A stretch of 44,007 bases of DNA from Flavobacterium tructae (GCF_002217475.1 NZ_MUHH01000038.1:1-44007); one strand, 5' to 3'. Shown: positions 32,201-42,060, counted from the stretch's first letter. Notes: generated by a model not told the origin, from the sequence alone. Program-made: numbers and translations.

Positions 32201-35200
32201 TTATTTTAGCCATTTTACTAAAGCTTCTTCGACACTGCCTTTCATTATGGGCTTAGAGATGTAGTCATTCATTCCGGCAGAAAGACATTTGTTGCGTTCC
32301 TCTTTTTCAGCACCAGCTGTTACGGCAATGATTGGAATGTCTTTTCCTATAATGGTATTTCTGATGGCTCTTGTGGTTTCATAACCGTTCATAATAGGCA
32401 TCTGAATGTCCATAAAAACCAAATCAGGATTGATGTTTTCAAATTGACTTACGGCCTCGTAGCCATTTTCGCATTCGTGTATGTAGGCACCGCTATATAA
32501 ATTTTTGATGATGGTTTTTAAAAGCAGCATGTTGACCTTATTGTCTTCAACAATCAAAAAGGTAATGCTTTTTTGATTTGAAACCGGGTCGTCGGAATTT
32601 AGTTCGAGACTGGTATTTTGAAGTTCGGTATTGTATTTCTCACTAATGCTTTGATTGCTTGTTTTTAAGTTCAGGTCAAAATAAAAATTACTTCCTTTGT
32701 CGATTTTGCTTTCCAGCTGTAAGCGGCTTTCCATTAAAGCAAGCAATTGATTTGAAATTGTCAGTCCTAATCCTGTACCTCCAAATTTTCTCGTCGTAGA
32801 GCTATCCTCCTGAGAAAAGGCTTTGAAGATTTTCTTCTGATTTTTTTCGAGAATTCCAATTCCGGTATCCACCACCGAAAATCGGATAGTGCAATCGTTG
32901 TTGCTGCTTTTTTCTAAAACGGAAACATTAAGCTTGATAGAGCCTTTGTTGGTAAACTTAACAGCATTTGAAAGCAGATTGATTAAGATTTGTTTGATAC
33001 GCACAATATCTGTCCAGATGTATTTGGGAACATCGGGTGCGACATTTAATTCTAACTGCAGATTTTTTTGATTGGATTCGTATACAATTAAATCAAAAAC
33101 TTGTCCGAGTACTTTTTTGATGTCGTATAAATCGATAAAAAGTTCCAGTTTGCCCGCTTCGATTTTAGAAAAGTCAAGAATGTCATTGATGATATCCAGT
33201 AGCGAATGCGCTGATTGGTTAATTGTGGTCATGTATTTTTCCTGAATTTCTTCAAGGCCGGTATTCATCAGTAAATGCGTGAAACCAATAATACCATTCA
33301 AAGGAGTTCTGATTTCATGCGACATATTGGCCAGAAAATCAGATTTAGATTTATTGGCTGCCTCGGCAAGCTGCTTGGCTTTTATGGCATCTTCACTTTC
33401 TTTTTTGTTGGTGATGTCGAAATAAATTCCACCCACAAATTCAATTTCATCGCCTTTTTTTATCACGTCTCCAAATTCTTCTACCCAGATAAACTCGCCG
33501 GTTTTCCGCCGGATGCGATAGATATTGTGCAACGGCATTCCACTTTGTAGATTATCGATTTGGTTGTTGATCACTTCATCTTTGTCATCAGGATGAATAA
33601 GAGATAAAAATGATAAATTATTCTCAATAAACTCTGATTTGGAATAACCGGTAAGATTTAAAATTTCATCGTTGAGAAATATCTTAGTAGAGAAAGCATC
33701 AAATTTTGACAAGTATACCGTACCGGGAATGTTGTTGGCGATTAATTTGAATTTTTCCTCACTTTCGAGAATTTTGGTTTCGTTTCGGTTTCTTTCCAGT
33801 GCCGATGAGATGTTATTTGCCAGAACCTGAAAAATATAGATTTCTTCTTCAGACCATTTTCGCTCTTTGGTGCAATCGTCGAAGCCTATGAATCCGGTAA
33901 AGATATCGTTGATGTACAGCGGTAATATCAGAATCGATTTGATTTCATTGGCAATCAATAGTTGTTTGAAAAAAGTATTGTCGAGTTTGCGGGTAAGTGT
34001 ATTGACGATTTTTTTGTTCTGAGCAGCGTCGTAAATTTCTTGTAATTGATCTTTTGTTAATCGCTGTAATTTTGTGATCTGATGCTCAATACCCTGTCTG
34101 GACCATTTGTATTTCTGACTTACGGTATTTGTTGTAAAATCTTTTTCGTAGTAGTACATATGGTCTACTTTAGCTGCTTTTCCAATTAAATTGTAGGTCT
34201 CCTGAAACATTTCCTGAGTAGATTTACTCATTAGAAATTTTTCGGTACACAGCGAAAGTGCAGACAATAGCTGACTTTTGAATTCTAATTTTTTTTCGGC
34301 CTCCAAACGCATTTGTGAGGAGATTGCCAATGAGATTACATCCGAAATGGTGCGGGCGTAATTGATATCCTCGTTGTCCCAGTTTCTTTTTTCTTCGGTA
34401 CTTTCAAAGCAAACAACTCCAACAAGCTGTCCGTTTAAAAATATAGGGACATCCAGCATCGATTTGATGTGGTTTTTAGTAAAGTATAATTTTTGAAATT
34501 CGGATGTTTCGAGCTTATTGAAAACGTCCGGAGCATTTATGATTGCTTTGCTTTTAAGCGTTTCAAAGTAAATTGGATAGGATTGTTTGTCCAGTATGTT
34601 TTTGTCATTAAGATGCTGTTTGTCAATACTGAAAAGATTCTTGCAGCTGATTAAGTCTTTATGACATTTCCAAAAGCTCACCCGATTGGTTTTGGTTACT
34701 ATTGCGGCTTCTTTTATGATAAAATCAATAACCGTATTTAAATTGTCGTATTGGCTAAAATCTGTAGTCGAGAGTTTATTAATCGAATTGTTATACGATT
34801 CGATTTTCTTCAGACGTTTTCTTTTGTCGTTCTCAATATTTCTAATTTCAGTAATGTCGCGGGCTATTCCGGCAAAGCCAATTGTTTGTCCGAGGTCATT
34901 TTTTCGAACAATAATCTTTTGCGAAATCCAAAGCTTTTTCCCGTTTTTCTTCAGAATAGGAATCTCAATGGTGGGAAAATTATTTTCATTCATTTCCAGG
35001 TTTTCATAGAAATCTACGGCATTACGCTGGTAGTTTTCATGGATGAAATTAGAATAATGCTGAGAGATAATTTCGTTCTCAGAATACCCCAATATCGAAA
35101 ATCCAAAGTCATTGATAAAGGTAAAATAACCATCAGAATCAATTTCAAAAATGATATCCGTAGCGGTTTGGATCAGGTTTTTGTATTGATCGCGAACGGT

Positions 35201-36253
35201 AATTTGTTCTGTAACATCCTGACCGATACTAATAATTAAGCCCTGAGAAAATCTTTTATCTTTCCACTGTATGTATTTGTATTCCCCGTTTTTGCTTCTT
35301 AATTTCCGGATATAAAGTTTGTCTTCTTCATGATTTATATTGCTGAGGTTTTCAGGATAGTCTGTTTCATTCGTTAATTTCCAAAATTTAGCTCCCATAA
35401 CTTCATCCGGTAAATATCCCAGAATAGAAGTGATAGTTTCACTGCAAAATAAGATTTCGTTTTTTTCGTTTGTGGCAATAGTCAGGGAATTCCCTTTGTG
35501 TACAATTTCATTGGTGAATCTGAAATTATCACTGTTGTTTAGTAAAACGGCATATTTAACCTGATTAAGAATGAAAATCAGAACACAGTAGTTGATTAAG
35601 ATAATGGATGATTTTACGGGAATTAATTGGTAAACAACCGTTGTAATCAGAAAGGTAAAAACTAATCCAACAAAGAACCAGTATAGTTTTATGGGTTTTA
35701 AGATGCTGTAGGAGAAGTAGAAGAAAATTAAAAAAGCAATTATAGGAATAATATCGTTGGTGCGATAGATGATGTTGTATCCGATATAAAAGAGATAAAC
35801 AAAGAAGGACAGAATAAATATCGACTGAACCCGCTCTTTTAAAAATTTAATTTTACCAATGATGAAATAAAATAAAAGCATCGAGAAGCCTATGCTTACA
35901 TTTACTAAAAGTAAACTCTTTGGCCTGATTTTAAAAATTTCGTTGATGATTTCGATTACAATCAATGCAATACCAAAGAACAAAATATAGAGATGATACT
36001 CTCTGTTTACTGTTTCTGTTTCCGGTTTTCTTTCGATGAAGTAGCCAATTCTGGTCTTGATCCGGAAGAATTGGTATACGAGAAGGGTCAGAAAGGCAAT
36101 CATCGACAATCCTAACATAATCAATTTAGGATTGTTGTAAAATATGATATCTGAATTGATAACATACCACTTCGTAATAATTGATTTCAGGGCATTACCA
36201 AGTATGGCAACTCCTGGGATCAACGAATTGAAAAGACTATAGTTTGCTACCAT
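32201..36253 (-). CDS. hybrid sensor histidine kinase with MASE-like membrane part, PAS and GAF domains
   Basis: The protein has 1350 residues. Residues 1-240 hold about eight membrane segments. Then about 255-360 PAS and 365-480 PAS-PAC (TATDIIFEIDSDGYFTFIN, WISQKIIVRKNDLGQTIGFAGIARDIT), two GAF domains about 505-660 and 680-835 (SMLDVPIFLNGQLVGVVCFES; SILILPLYINDIFTGFIGF), and a third PAS to about 950. HisKA has H979 in SHEIRTPLNG; HATPase_c has NLLSNAVKF, DTGIGI and FGGTGLGLTI; the receiver domain about 1228-1345 has phosphoacceptor D1282 in VFMDIQMPIMNGYETT and the SKP motif. No response regulator or target gene lies next to it, so it is an orphan hybrid kinase. Confidence 0.93.
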   Translation of the reverse strand: MVANYSLFNSLIPGVAILGNALKSIITKWYVINSDIIFYNNPKLIMLGLSMIAFLTLLVYQFFRIKTRIGYFIERKPETETVNREYHLYILFFGIALIVIEIINEIFKIRPKSLLLVNVSIGFSMLLFYFIIGKIKFLKERVQSIFILSFFVYLFYIGYNIIYRTNDIIPIIAFLIFFYFSYSILKPIKLYWFFVGLVFTFLITTVVYQLIPVKSSIILINYCVLIFILNQVKYAVLLNNSDNFRFTNEIVHKGNSLTIATNEKNEILFCSETITSILGYLPDEVMGAKFWKLTNETDYPENLSNINHEEDKLYIRKLRSKNGEYKYIQWKDKRFSQGLIISIGQDVTEQITVRDQYKNLIQTATDIIFEIDSDGYFTFINDFGFSILGYSENEIISQHYSNFIHENYQRNAVDFYENLEMNENNFPTIEIPILKKNGKKLWISQKIIVRKNDLGQTIGFAGIARDITEIRNIENDKRKRLKKIESYNNSINKLSTTDFSQYDNLNTVIDFIIKEAAIVTKTNRVSFWKCHKDLISCKNLFSIDKQHLNDKNILDKQSYPIYFETLKSKAIINAPDVFNKLETSEFQKLYFTKNHIKSMLDVPIFLNGQLVGVVCFESTEEKRNWDNEDINYARTISDVISLAISSQMRLEAEKKLEFKSQLLSALSLCTEKFLMSKSTQEMFQETYNLIGKAAKVDHMYYYEKDFTTNTVSQKYKWSRQGIEHQITKLQRLTKDQLQEIYDAAQNKKIVNTLTRKLDNTFFKQLLIANEIKSILILPLYINDIFTGFIGFDDCTKERKWSEEEIYIFQVLANNISSALERNRNETKILESEEKFKLIANNIPGTVYLSKFDAFSTKIFLNDEILNLTGYSKSEFIENNLSFLSLIHPDDKDEVINNQIDNLQSGMPLHNIYRIRRKTGEFIWVEEFGDVIKKGDEIEFVGGIYFDITNKKESEDAIKAKQLAEAANKSKSDFLANMSHEIRTPLNGIIGFTHLLMNTGLEEIQEKYMTTINQSAHSLLDIINDILDFSKIEAGKLELFIDLYDIKKVLGQVFDLIVYESNQKNLQLELNVAPDVPKYIWTDIVRIKQILINLLSNAVKFTNKGSIKLNVSVLEKSSNNDCTIRFSVVDTGIGILEKNQKKIFKAFSQEDSSTTRKFGGTGLGLTISNQLLALMESRLQLESKIDKGSNFYFDLNLKTSNQSISEKYNTELQNTSLELNSDDPVSNQKSITFLIVEDNKVNMLLLKTIIKNLYSGAYIHECENGYEAVSQFENINPDLVFMDIQMPIMNGYETTRAIRNTIIGKDIPIIAVTAGAEKEERNKCLSAGMNDYISKPIMKGSVEEALVKWLK

Positions 36254-36347
36254 AGAATTCGGGGGTATGTTTGGTTTAGTAAATCTTTTATTTTGAAAAT
36301 TTCAACAGAGCAGGTTAGACTCTTTTTTAGCTGAAATTTTATATTTT

Positions 36348-37136
36348 TTAAAAATCAGACTGACCGATAGAGTCAATAGGATCTTCTTTATCCGTTTTTA
36401 TAATAGCACAATATATGGCATAAGTCATGGAATAGCTAAAAGGGATCGTAAAAAGTACTCCAATACAAAATGCACAAAGACCAACTAGTATAGCGCCAAC
36501 TATAGTAATTATAAGTCCTAATAATATTAAAGGCTGTTTGCTTATCAAGATGAGACTTGATTTAATGGCATCAATGGCTTTTAAGTTTCCAAATACGATT
36601 AGTGGAATGGTTAAGAAGGTAAAAAAAGATAATGTCAGTGAGAAAACTAATCCTACGGCATTTAATTTTAGAACTTCTAAAAAGGTCGTAACGATAACGC
36701 TAAACAATGAAATCAAAAATGTTGCTGCAAAAATTTGTGCGAAATGGCGGCTTTTGTAATAGGAAAATATTGTAGAGACATTAAATTCCTGATCTTTTTC
36801 TGCACAATCAGCCATTTTTAAAAACCCTGCCGTAAAAGGACTCATAATTGCCGATACGAAGGCTGTTCCAATAATATAAAGGACTAGATAAATTTGAGAC
36901 AGATTTTGAGGCTGTATGTTCAGGAAGTTTGCATTCGTTAATTTGTCGATGCCAAAAAATGCAACTAGTATGAGATAAACAATAGCACCAAAGAATACTG
37001 AAAAAACCAATAGCATTAATCCGGCATAGACGGCTATTTTCTTGTAATTTTCAAAAGCATGATTGAAAACAGTTGAAAAATCTAAGGTATAACCATGATT
37101 TTTAATGTCTTTGATCTGATCGAATGTAGATTTCAT
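36348..37136 (-). CDS. integral membrane protein, unknown function
   Basis: The protein has 262 residues with about six membrane segments (AVYAGLMLLVFSVFFGAIVYL, LVLYIIGTAFVSAIMSPF, IFAATFLISLFSVIVTTFLEV, LVFSLTLSFFTFLTIPLIVFG, LILLGLIITIVGAILVGL, VLFTIPFSYSMTYAIYCAII). The N- and C-termini are cytoplasmic in style. It resembles DUF975/GlpM-type uncharacterised membrane proteins, but I cannot assign a family. It lies between sensor kinase and aldehyde dehydrogenase on the same strand. Confidence 0.7.
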   Translation of the reverse strand: MKSTFDQIKDIKNHGYTLDFSTVFNHAFENYKKIAVYAGLMLLVFSVFFGAIVYLILVAFFGIDKLTNANFLNIQPQNLSQIYLVLYIIGTAFVSAIMSPFTAGFLKMADCAEKDQEFNVSTIFSYYKSRHFAQIFAATFLISLFSVIVTTFLEVLKLNAVGLVFSLTLSFFTFLTIPLIVFGNLKAIDAIKSSLILISKQPLILLGLIITIVGAILVGLCAFCIGVLFTIPFSYSMTYAIYCAIIKTDKEDPIDSIGQSDF

Positions 37137-37261
37137 TTTTATTGGAGTAGAATTATTTTATATCGACGAAATTTTAAATAATTAATGCGCCGTAAATATA
37201 ATATTTTTAATCAATTTGATATGAAAATCTGGAAAACATTGCGAAATTGTTTTTTTACAGA

Positions 37262-38590
37262 TTACAACCAGTTCAGTAAACGTTTCAGGGATATCAGTTT
37301 GTCTTTGTAAGGAGCATAACGCATAGGTAAATCAAGCCAGTTTCCTTTTTTTACGACAGCTTTGTGATGCGAAAAAATATCAAAGCTCAATTGACCGTGA
37401 TATGCACCAATACCGCTATGACCAACTCCTCCGAATGGTAATCTTTTGTTTGAGAAATGAACCACGGTATCATTAATACAGCCTCCTCCAAAAGAATGGG
37501 AAGTAATTAGTTTTTTAGCAAAATTTTTATTTTCACTGAAAACATAAAAGGCAAGAGGTTTTTCATAACGACTGATCACGTTGTGTATGTCAGCCTCTGT
37601 TTCGTAAGTCAGAATAGGAAGGATAGGACCAAATATTTCTTCCTTCATGACCGGACTGTCCAAAGCGGGTTCTTCAATTAAAGTAGGAGAGATATAGTTT
37701 TTTTCAGCATCCGTTTCTCCTCCAAAAATAACCTTTTCGCGTTCGATCATACTGTCTAGTCGGACCCAGTTTTTGGTGTTGATGATACGGGCAAAATCAG
37801 GAGATTTGTCTATTTTTTTGCCGTAAGCTTTTAGAATTTCTTCTATCAGAAAAGAAATAAAATTGACTTTCATGTTTTTCTGAACCAGAATATAGTCCGG
37901 TGCAATGCAGGTTTGTCCGGCATTGATGAATTTTCCCCATACGATTCGTTTTGCCGCCAGCTTTAAATTCGCGGTTTCGTCTATAATACAAGGATTTTTC
38001 CCGCCTAGTTCTAAAGTTACGGGAGTTAAATTTTCGGCAGCAGCTTTGGCTACAATTTTTCCGACAGTAACACTTCCGGTAAAGAAAATATAATCCCAGC
38101 GCTGTGCCAGTAATTGGTTCGAAACTTCAACACCTCCTTCAATAACTTCAACATGTTTGACGTGAAAGGTCTTCTCAATTATTTTAGCAATCACTGCTGA
38201 GGTGTGAGGCGTCAGTTCTGAAGGTTTTAAAACCACTCTGTTTCCGGCGGCTACAGCTGAAATTAAAGGACATAAAGCCAATTGAAACGGATAATTCCAG
38301 GGAGCAATTACCAAAACATTTCCGTAAGGTTCTTTAAAAATGTAATCGGTAGAAGGGAAATTGAGCAGAGATGGCAAAACGCGTTTTGGTTTCGCCCATT
38401 TATTAATGTTTCGAATAGTATCCTTCAGATCCGAAATTACATAATTGGTTTCGGTTAAAACAGCTTCAAATTCAGGCTTTTTAAAATCATCGTACAAAGC
38501 TTTTACAATCAAATCCTCGCTTTTCTGAATGTTGTACAACAATTTCTTTAACGTTTCTTTCCTGTAGGCAATGTTGTTTTTATAGTCCAT
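37262..38590 (-). CDS. NAD(P)-dependent aldehyde dehydrogenase (ALDH3-like)
   Basis: The protein has 442 residues, the length of class 3 aldehyde dehydrogenases. Catalytic base E194 in TLELGGKNP and nucleophile C228 in NAGQTCIAPDY. Cofactor-binding segments PWNYPFQLALCPL, LKPSELTPHTS and FTGSVTVGK. C-terminal EEIFGPILPILTY and RLPFGGVGHSGIGAYHG. It oxidises medium or long aliphatic or aromatic aldehydes to acids; the C-terminal tail after SLKRLL may associate with membrane. Confidence 0.93.
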   Translation of the reverse strand: MDYKNNIAYRKETLKKLLYNIQKSEDLIVKALYDDFKKPEFEAVLTETNYVISDLKDTIRNINKWAKPKRVLPSLLNFPSTDYIFKEPYGNVLVIAPWNYPFQLALCPLISAVAAGNRVVLKPSELTPHTSAVIAKIIEKTFHVKHVEVIEGGVEVSNQLLAQRWDYIFFTGSVTVGKIVAKAAAENLTPVTLELGGKNPCIIDETANLKLAAKRIVWGKFINAGQTCIAPDYILVQKNMKVNFISFLIEEILKAYGKKIDKSPDFARIINTKNWVRLDSMIEREKVIFGGETDAEKNYISPTLIEEPALDSPVMKEEIFGPILPILTYETEADIHNVISRYEKPLAFYVFSENKNFAKKLITSHSFGGGCINDTVVHFSNKRLPFGGVGHSGIGAYHGQLSFDIFSHHKAVVKKGNWLDLPMRYAPYKDKLISLKRLLNWL

Positions 38591-38667
38591 AGTGTATAAT
38601 CCGATTGATTTTTTGCTTCTGCAAGTTAATTGATAAAACTTGAAATTGTAACAATTAAATCATAAAA

Positions 38668-39357
38668 TCATAGTGCATTCCAAATGGTCTCGTCGGGAGT
38701 AGGAGCGATTATCGTGAGGTTTTCTTTAGAAACCGGATGTACAAAAACTAATTTTCGGGCATGAAGATGTATTCCGCCGTCAGGATTACTTCGGTCAAAA
38801 CCATATTTTAAATCCCCTTTTATAGGAGAGCCAATCGCTGCCAGCTGAGCACGAATCTGATGATGACGACCGGTATGCAAATTGATTTCGAGTGCCACAT
38901 AATTTTGAAGCTCTTTGAAAACAGTATAATCCAGACTGGCCAGTTTACTGTCCGGAACTTCCTTTAAATGTGCTTTTGAAGTATTGTTTTTCTCATTTCT
39001 TTTAAGGTAATGAACGAGCTTCGCAGTGTTTTGTTGCGGTTTATTTTTAACAACAGCCCAATACGTCTTTTGAGTTTCACGATTACTGAACATTTCGTTC
39101 ATGCGTGACAATGCTTTACTGGTTCTGGCAAAAACAACAATTCCCGTCGTAGGCCTGTCCAGACGATGAATAACGCCCAGAAAAACATCTCCGGGTTTAT
39201 TGTATTTGTCTTTGATATATTCTTTTACAATATCAGATAAAGGTTTATCACCGGTTTTATCTCCTTGTACAATATCACCCACACGTTTGTTGACCACAAT
39301 GATGTGATTGTCTTCGTGAAGAATTTGGAGGTTGTTTTTGTTGGAAAGTACTTTCAA
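38668..39357 (-). CDS. RluA-family pseudouridine synthase
   Basis: The protein has 229 residues. Motif II HRLDRPTTGIVVFARTSKAL has the catalytic D67. Other family segments: INLHTGRHHQIRAQLAAIG and GDLKYGF. No N-terminal S4 domain, so closest to RluC/RluA short forms. It isomerises uridine in rRNA or tRNA; the site cannot be told from sequence. It lies downstream of panB with the S23 cassette between them. Confidence 0.92.
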   Translation of the reverse strand: MKVLSNKNNLQILHEDNHIIVVNKRVGDIVQGDKTGDKPLSDIVKEYIKDKYNKPGDVFLGVIHRLDRPTTGIVVFARTSKALSRMNEMFSNRETQKTYWAVVKNKPQQNTAKLVHYLKRNEKNNTSKAHLKEVPDSKLASLDYTVFKELQNYVALEINLHTGRHHQIRAQLAAIGSPIKGDLKYGFDRSNPDGGIHLHARKLVFVHPVSKENLTIIAPTPDETIWNAL

Positions 39358-39493
39358 AATCGATTTTTAGATTTTTAGATTGTTTGATTGTTCGAATTTT
39401 TTAGATTGAGATTGTCTAAATTAAAAGAGATCAATTGTTGTGTTTTAATAGTTTTAAATCTTGTAATCTGTTTGTTACCAGCGTTACTTAATT

Positions 39494-39563
39494 TAATTTC
39501 AGTTGAACAATTCAATAATCTTAAGATCGAAAGATCCAAGTTAGTGTCGTTCAACTGAAATTA
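39494..39563. repeat. 15-bp inverted repeat over the S23 stop codon
   Basis: TAATTTCAGTTGAAC (39494-39508) and GTTCAACTGAAATTA (39549-39563) are exact inverted repeats separated by 40 bases. The stop of the S23 gene (39561-39563) is part of the right arm. It may act as terminator or be a boundary of the inserted cassette. Confidence 0.8.
39506..39551. repeat. direct repeat flanking the S23 cassette (downstream copy)
   Basis: Aligns with 39947-39992 at about 74 percent identity (AACAATtCAATAATC..ATCGAAA.ATC.AA.TTA). Together with the upstream copy it brackets the S23 gene. Nearby 39361-39420 holds further TTTTTAGATT-like units. Confidence 0.6.
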
Positions 39564-39911
39564 TATTAGAGTAGATTTAAACTTTGAGGTCATTTTTACA
39601 ATTCTATCGAGATTAAAGCACAACTCATCCAGTTTTTCCTGATTGAGATAGCCTAAATCAAAAGAGATTAATAATTGAGTTTCAATTTCGAAAATAGAAC
39701 CGATTGCAATTTCGAGAAATCTTGAAAAATCTTTGCTGCTGCTTCGTGAGCATCCTTCAGCAATATTTGAAGGCACAGACACAGAGGCACGACGAAGTTG
39801 ATTTGTTAAACCAAATTTTTCTGATTCAGGGAAATTAGATGTAATGGCGTAAATTTCGGAGCAGAATTTTCTGCTTGATTTCCAAATTTCTAAATCTTTA
39901 AATCTATGCAT
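39561..39911 (-). CDS. four-helix bundle protein (S23 / 23S rRNA intervening-sequence family)
   Basis: The protein has 116 residues, the normal size. Signature segments MHRFKDLEIWKSSRKFCSEIY, LTNQLRRASVSVPSNIAEGC, FSRFLEIAIGSIFEIETQLL and LNLDRIVKMTSKF. The family was first found in intervening sequences of 23S rRNA genes and forms pentameric four-helix bundles; the role is unknown and genes like this are scattered in Bacteroidota. Here it sits between panB and rluA, bracketed by direct repeats, which suggests a small mobile cassette. Confidence 0.93.
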   Translation of the reverse strand: MHRFKDLEIWKSSRKFCSEIYAITSNFPESEKFGLTNQLRRASVSVPSNIAEGCSRSSSKDFSRFLEIAIGSIFEIETQLLISFDLGYLNQEKLDELCFNLDRIVKMTSKFKSTLI

Positions 39912-39946
39912 TACAGGTTTTTCTTAAATTAAGTTAATTGCGATCT

Positions 39947-39992
39947 AACAATCCAATAATCGAACTATCGAAAAATCTAAATTAATACTGTT
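39947..39992. repeat. direct repeat flanking the S23 cassette (upstream copy)
   Basis: Partner of 39506-39551. It covers the last codons and stop of panB (stop at 39982-39984), so the downstream copy looks like a decayed duplicate of the panB 3' end. Confidence 0.6.
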
Positions 39993-40800
39993 CCCCTGAA
40001 TTCGGGAAATCTGCAGATTTAACGTCGGCAGCATATTGGCTGATAGCCTGAGTCATTTCTTCGTATAAATTTAAGTAACGGCGTAAGAAACGAGGACTGA
40101 ATTCGTTGTTCATTCCCAACATATCATGAATTACAAGAACCTGTCCGTCTACACCGCCGCCGGCTCCGATTCCGATTACCGGAATTGAAATGCTTTTAGC
40201 AACCTGCTCGGCTAAATGAGCCGGGATTTTTTCTAAAACAATACCAAAACAGCCAATTTTTTCGAGAAGTTTAGCATCTTCAATTAATTTTTCGGCTTCT
40301 TCATCTTCTTTTGCACGAACGCTGTAGGTTCCGAATTTATAGATGGATTGAGGTGTTAAGCCCAAATGTCCCATAACCGGAATTCCTGCGTTTAATATTT
40401 TTTTGATAGATTCTTTAATTTCTTTTCCTCCTTCAAGTTTTACAGCATGTCCGCCGCTTTCTTTCATGATTCTGATCGCAGAGCGCAAAGCTTCTTTTGG
40501 ATCTGACTGGTAACTTCCGAAAGGTAAATCTACCACTACTAAAGCTCTGTCTACAGCGCGAACTACAGACGAGGCATGGTAAATCATTTGATCTAAAGTA
40601 ATAGGCAATGTCGTTTCATGACCTGCCATAACGTTTGATGCAGAGTCGCCTACCAGAATAACATCGATTCCTGCGGTATCAACAATTTTTGCCATTGTAA
40701 AATCGTAAGCGGTAAGCATTGAGATTTTTTCTCCATTGCTTTTCATTTCGATTAATGACTTTGTGGTGATCTTTTTATAATCTTTTTTTGCTACTGACAT
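39982..40800 (-). CDS. panB: 3-methyl-2-oxobutanoate hydroxymethyltransferase
   Basis: The protein has 272 residues from the Met at 40800 (MSVAKKDYKKITTKSL); the longer frame runs into the upstream gene. Family motifs: MLTAYDFTMAKIVDTAGIDVILVGDS (outline), ETTLPITLDQMIYH, DLPFGSYQSDP, AVKLEGG, GIPVMGHLGLTPQS, IGIGAGGGVDGQVLVIHDMLG. It transfers hydroxymethyl from methylene-THF to alpha-ketoisovalerate, the first step of pantothenate synthesis. Metal ligands D and the E of KLEGG region are present. 50 bases after the SH3-domain gene, probably co-transcribed. Confidence 0.95.
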   Translation of the reverse strand: MSVAKKDYKKITTKSLIEMKSNGEKISMLTAYDFTMAKIVDTAGIDVILVGDSASNVMAGHETTLPITLDQMIYHASSVVRAVDRALVVVDLPFGSYQSDPKEALRSAIRIMKESGGHAVKLEGGKEIKESIKKILNAGIPVMGHLGLTPQSIYKFGTYSVRAKEDEEAEKLIEDAKLLEKIGCFGIVLEKIPAHLAEQVAKSISIPVIGIGAGGGVDGQVLVIHDMLGMNNEFSPRFLRRYLNLYEEMTQAISQYAADVKSADFPNSGEQY

Positions 40801-40850
40801 TTTTGAGTTTTTTTGAATGTGTAAAAGTATTGAATAATTATAGATTGAAA

Positions 40851-42050
40851 TCAGCAATAGAAGATTATTTCAATCGTAAATAATTTTCCGTCTCTGAATT
40901 CTATTCTAAATTCGCTGTCTTCCAGTTGAATAGCGTACAGGTGTGGGTTTTTCATGGAAGCGCCGATATAAGTCCCGTATTTTTCAATAAATGCCTTTTC
41001 GGTCAGAGTGTGATCGAGAGAAGCCGTTGGACTGAAAACAAGTTTGTTGCTTTCGTTGATGAAAACCTTTGTTATTTCAGCCTGATTTTGTTTTTCATCT
41101 ACTGAAACTTCAAAATCCGGATAGTAGTAAAAAAGTTCGCTGAGGTAAATACCGCATTCGTCGCTTACGGTTCCTTTTTTAGTAGGTTTTCCAAAGTTTT
41201 TGACTAAATCTTTTTGCGAAAAAAAGAGTGATTTTGTTTTTACACCTTTTAAAAGAAATTCGGCTTTTTTACTGAAAGCGGTAATTTCTTCCGGTTTTTT
41301 GGTTTTAGCTAATCCTTTGGCAATAGCGATATTCAGTTCAGTATCGGCCAGAAGTTTTGGATCGTTTAATTGTTTTACAACTTCATAATATCTTTGATAA
41401 GCGGGTGCCAGTTTTGCATTTTCACTGTTCCAGGCCAATTCTACAATTCTTTCGCCAATCGTTTTGCGTTCTGCGATGGCATTGACATTCAGCTTATCAA
41501 AGTCTTTGAGTAAAGAATTAAAATCGGGTCTTTTTCCAAGGAATTTTCCAAGTGTAAATTGTGCGTATTCAGGATCACTATGACCTTGTATGTTTACCCA
41601 TTCGTCCGGGTTTTTTGGAAGATAATTAACCGCTACAGGATCACCGGTGAACAGAATGGCTCTGATTTTTGAGTTTTTATCCGGTAGTGCTCTTGCTTTT
41701 AAACCGGCGACTAAAACAAAAAGATGGCTGCTGCCATAGTAATTGTCGTTATCTTCAATGATTGGATTTTCGGGGTCTTTTGTTTGAACATCTTTTGCGT
41801 TTAACCTTTTTGCAATAAATTGCTCAGGCACATAACCTTCAGAAAAATTATCAGATCTTACTTTATACCAGCCATTTTTATTTTCCGAAAGAAGCTGAAC
41901 TTCTGCTCCATATTTAAAATAACCCAGAAAATCGCCTGCAGTAGTAGTTGAAGTATAGAGACGAGTATCGGAATTAAGAAAGTAACGTTCTTGCGAATGA
42001 ATCAGAGCAGAGCAAAACAGTATTGCTATAAGTAAGAGGTGCTTTTTCAT
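40851..42050 (-). CDS. secreted SH3-domain protein
   Basis: The protein has 399 residues with a signal peptide to about 19 (ALIHSQ). Two bacterial SH3-like segments: about 20-85 (RLYTSTTTAGDFLGYFKYGAEVQLL, NGWYKVRS, GYVPEQFI) and about 108-165 (LVAGLKARALPDKNSKIRAILFTGDPVAV, DEWVNIQ). The middle is helical, and the C-terminal 120 residues are a beta-rich part with FGKPTKKGTVSDECGIYLS. SH3b domains bind peptidoglycan or peptides; the exact role is unknown. It precedes panB in the same direction. Confidence 0.75.
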   Translation of the reverse strand: MKKHLLLIAILFCSALIHSQERYFLNSDTRLYTSTTTAGDFLGYFKYGAEVQLLSENKNGWYKVRSDNFSEGYVPEQFIAKRLNAKDVQTKDPENPIIEDNDNYYGSSHLFVLVAGLKARALPDKNSKIRAILFTGDPVAVNYLPKNPDEWVNIQGHSDPEYAQFTLGKFLGKRPDFNSLLKDFDKLNVNAIAERKTIGERIVELAWNSENAKLAPAYQRYYEVVKQLNDPKLLADTELNIAIAKGLAKTKKPEEITAFSKKAEFLLKGVKTKSLFFSQKDLVKNFGKPTKKGTVSDECGIYLSELFYYYPDFEVSVDEKQNQAEITKVFINESNKLVFSPTASLDHTLTEKAFIEKYGTYIGASMKNPHLYAIQLEDSEFRIEFRDGKLFTIEIIFYC

Positions 42051-42060
42051 GAAGTAGTTT

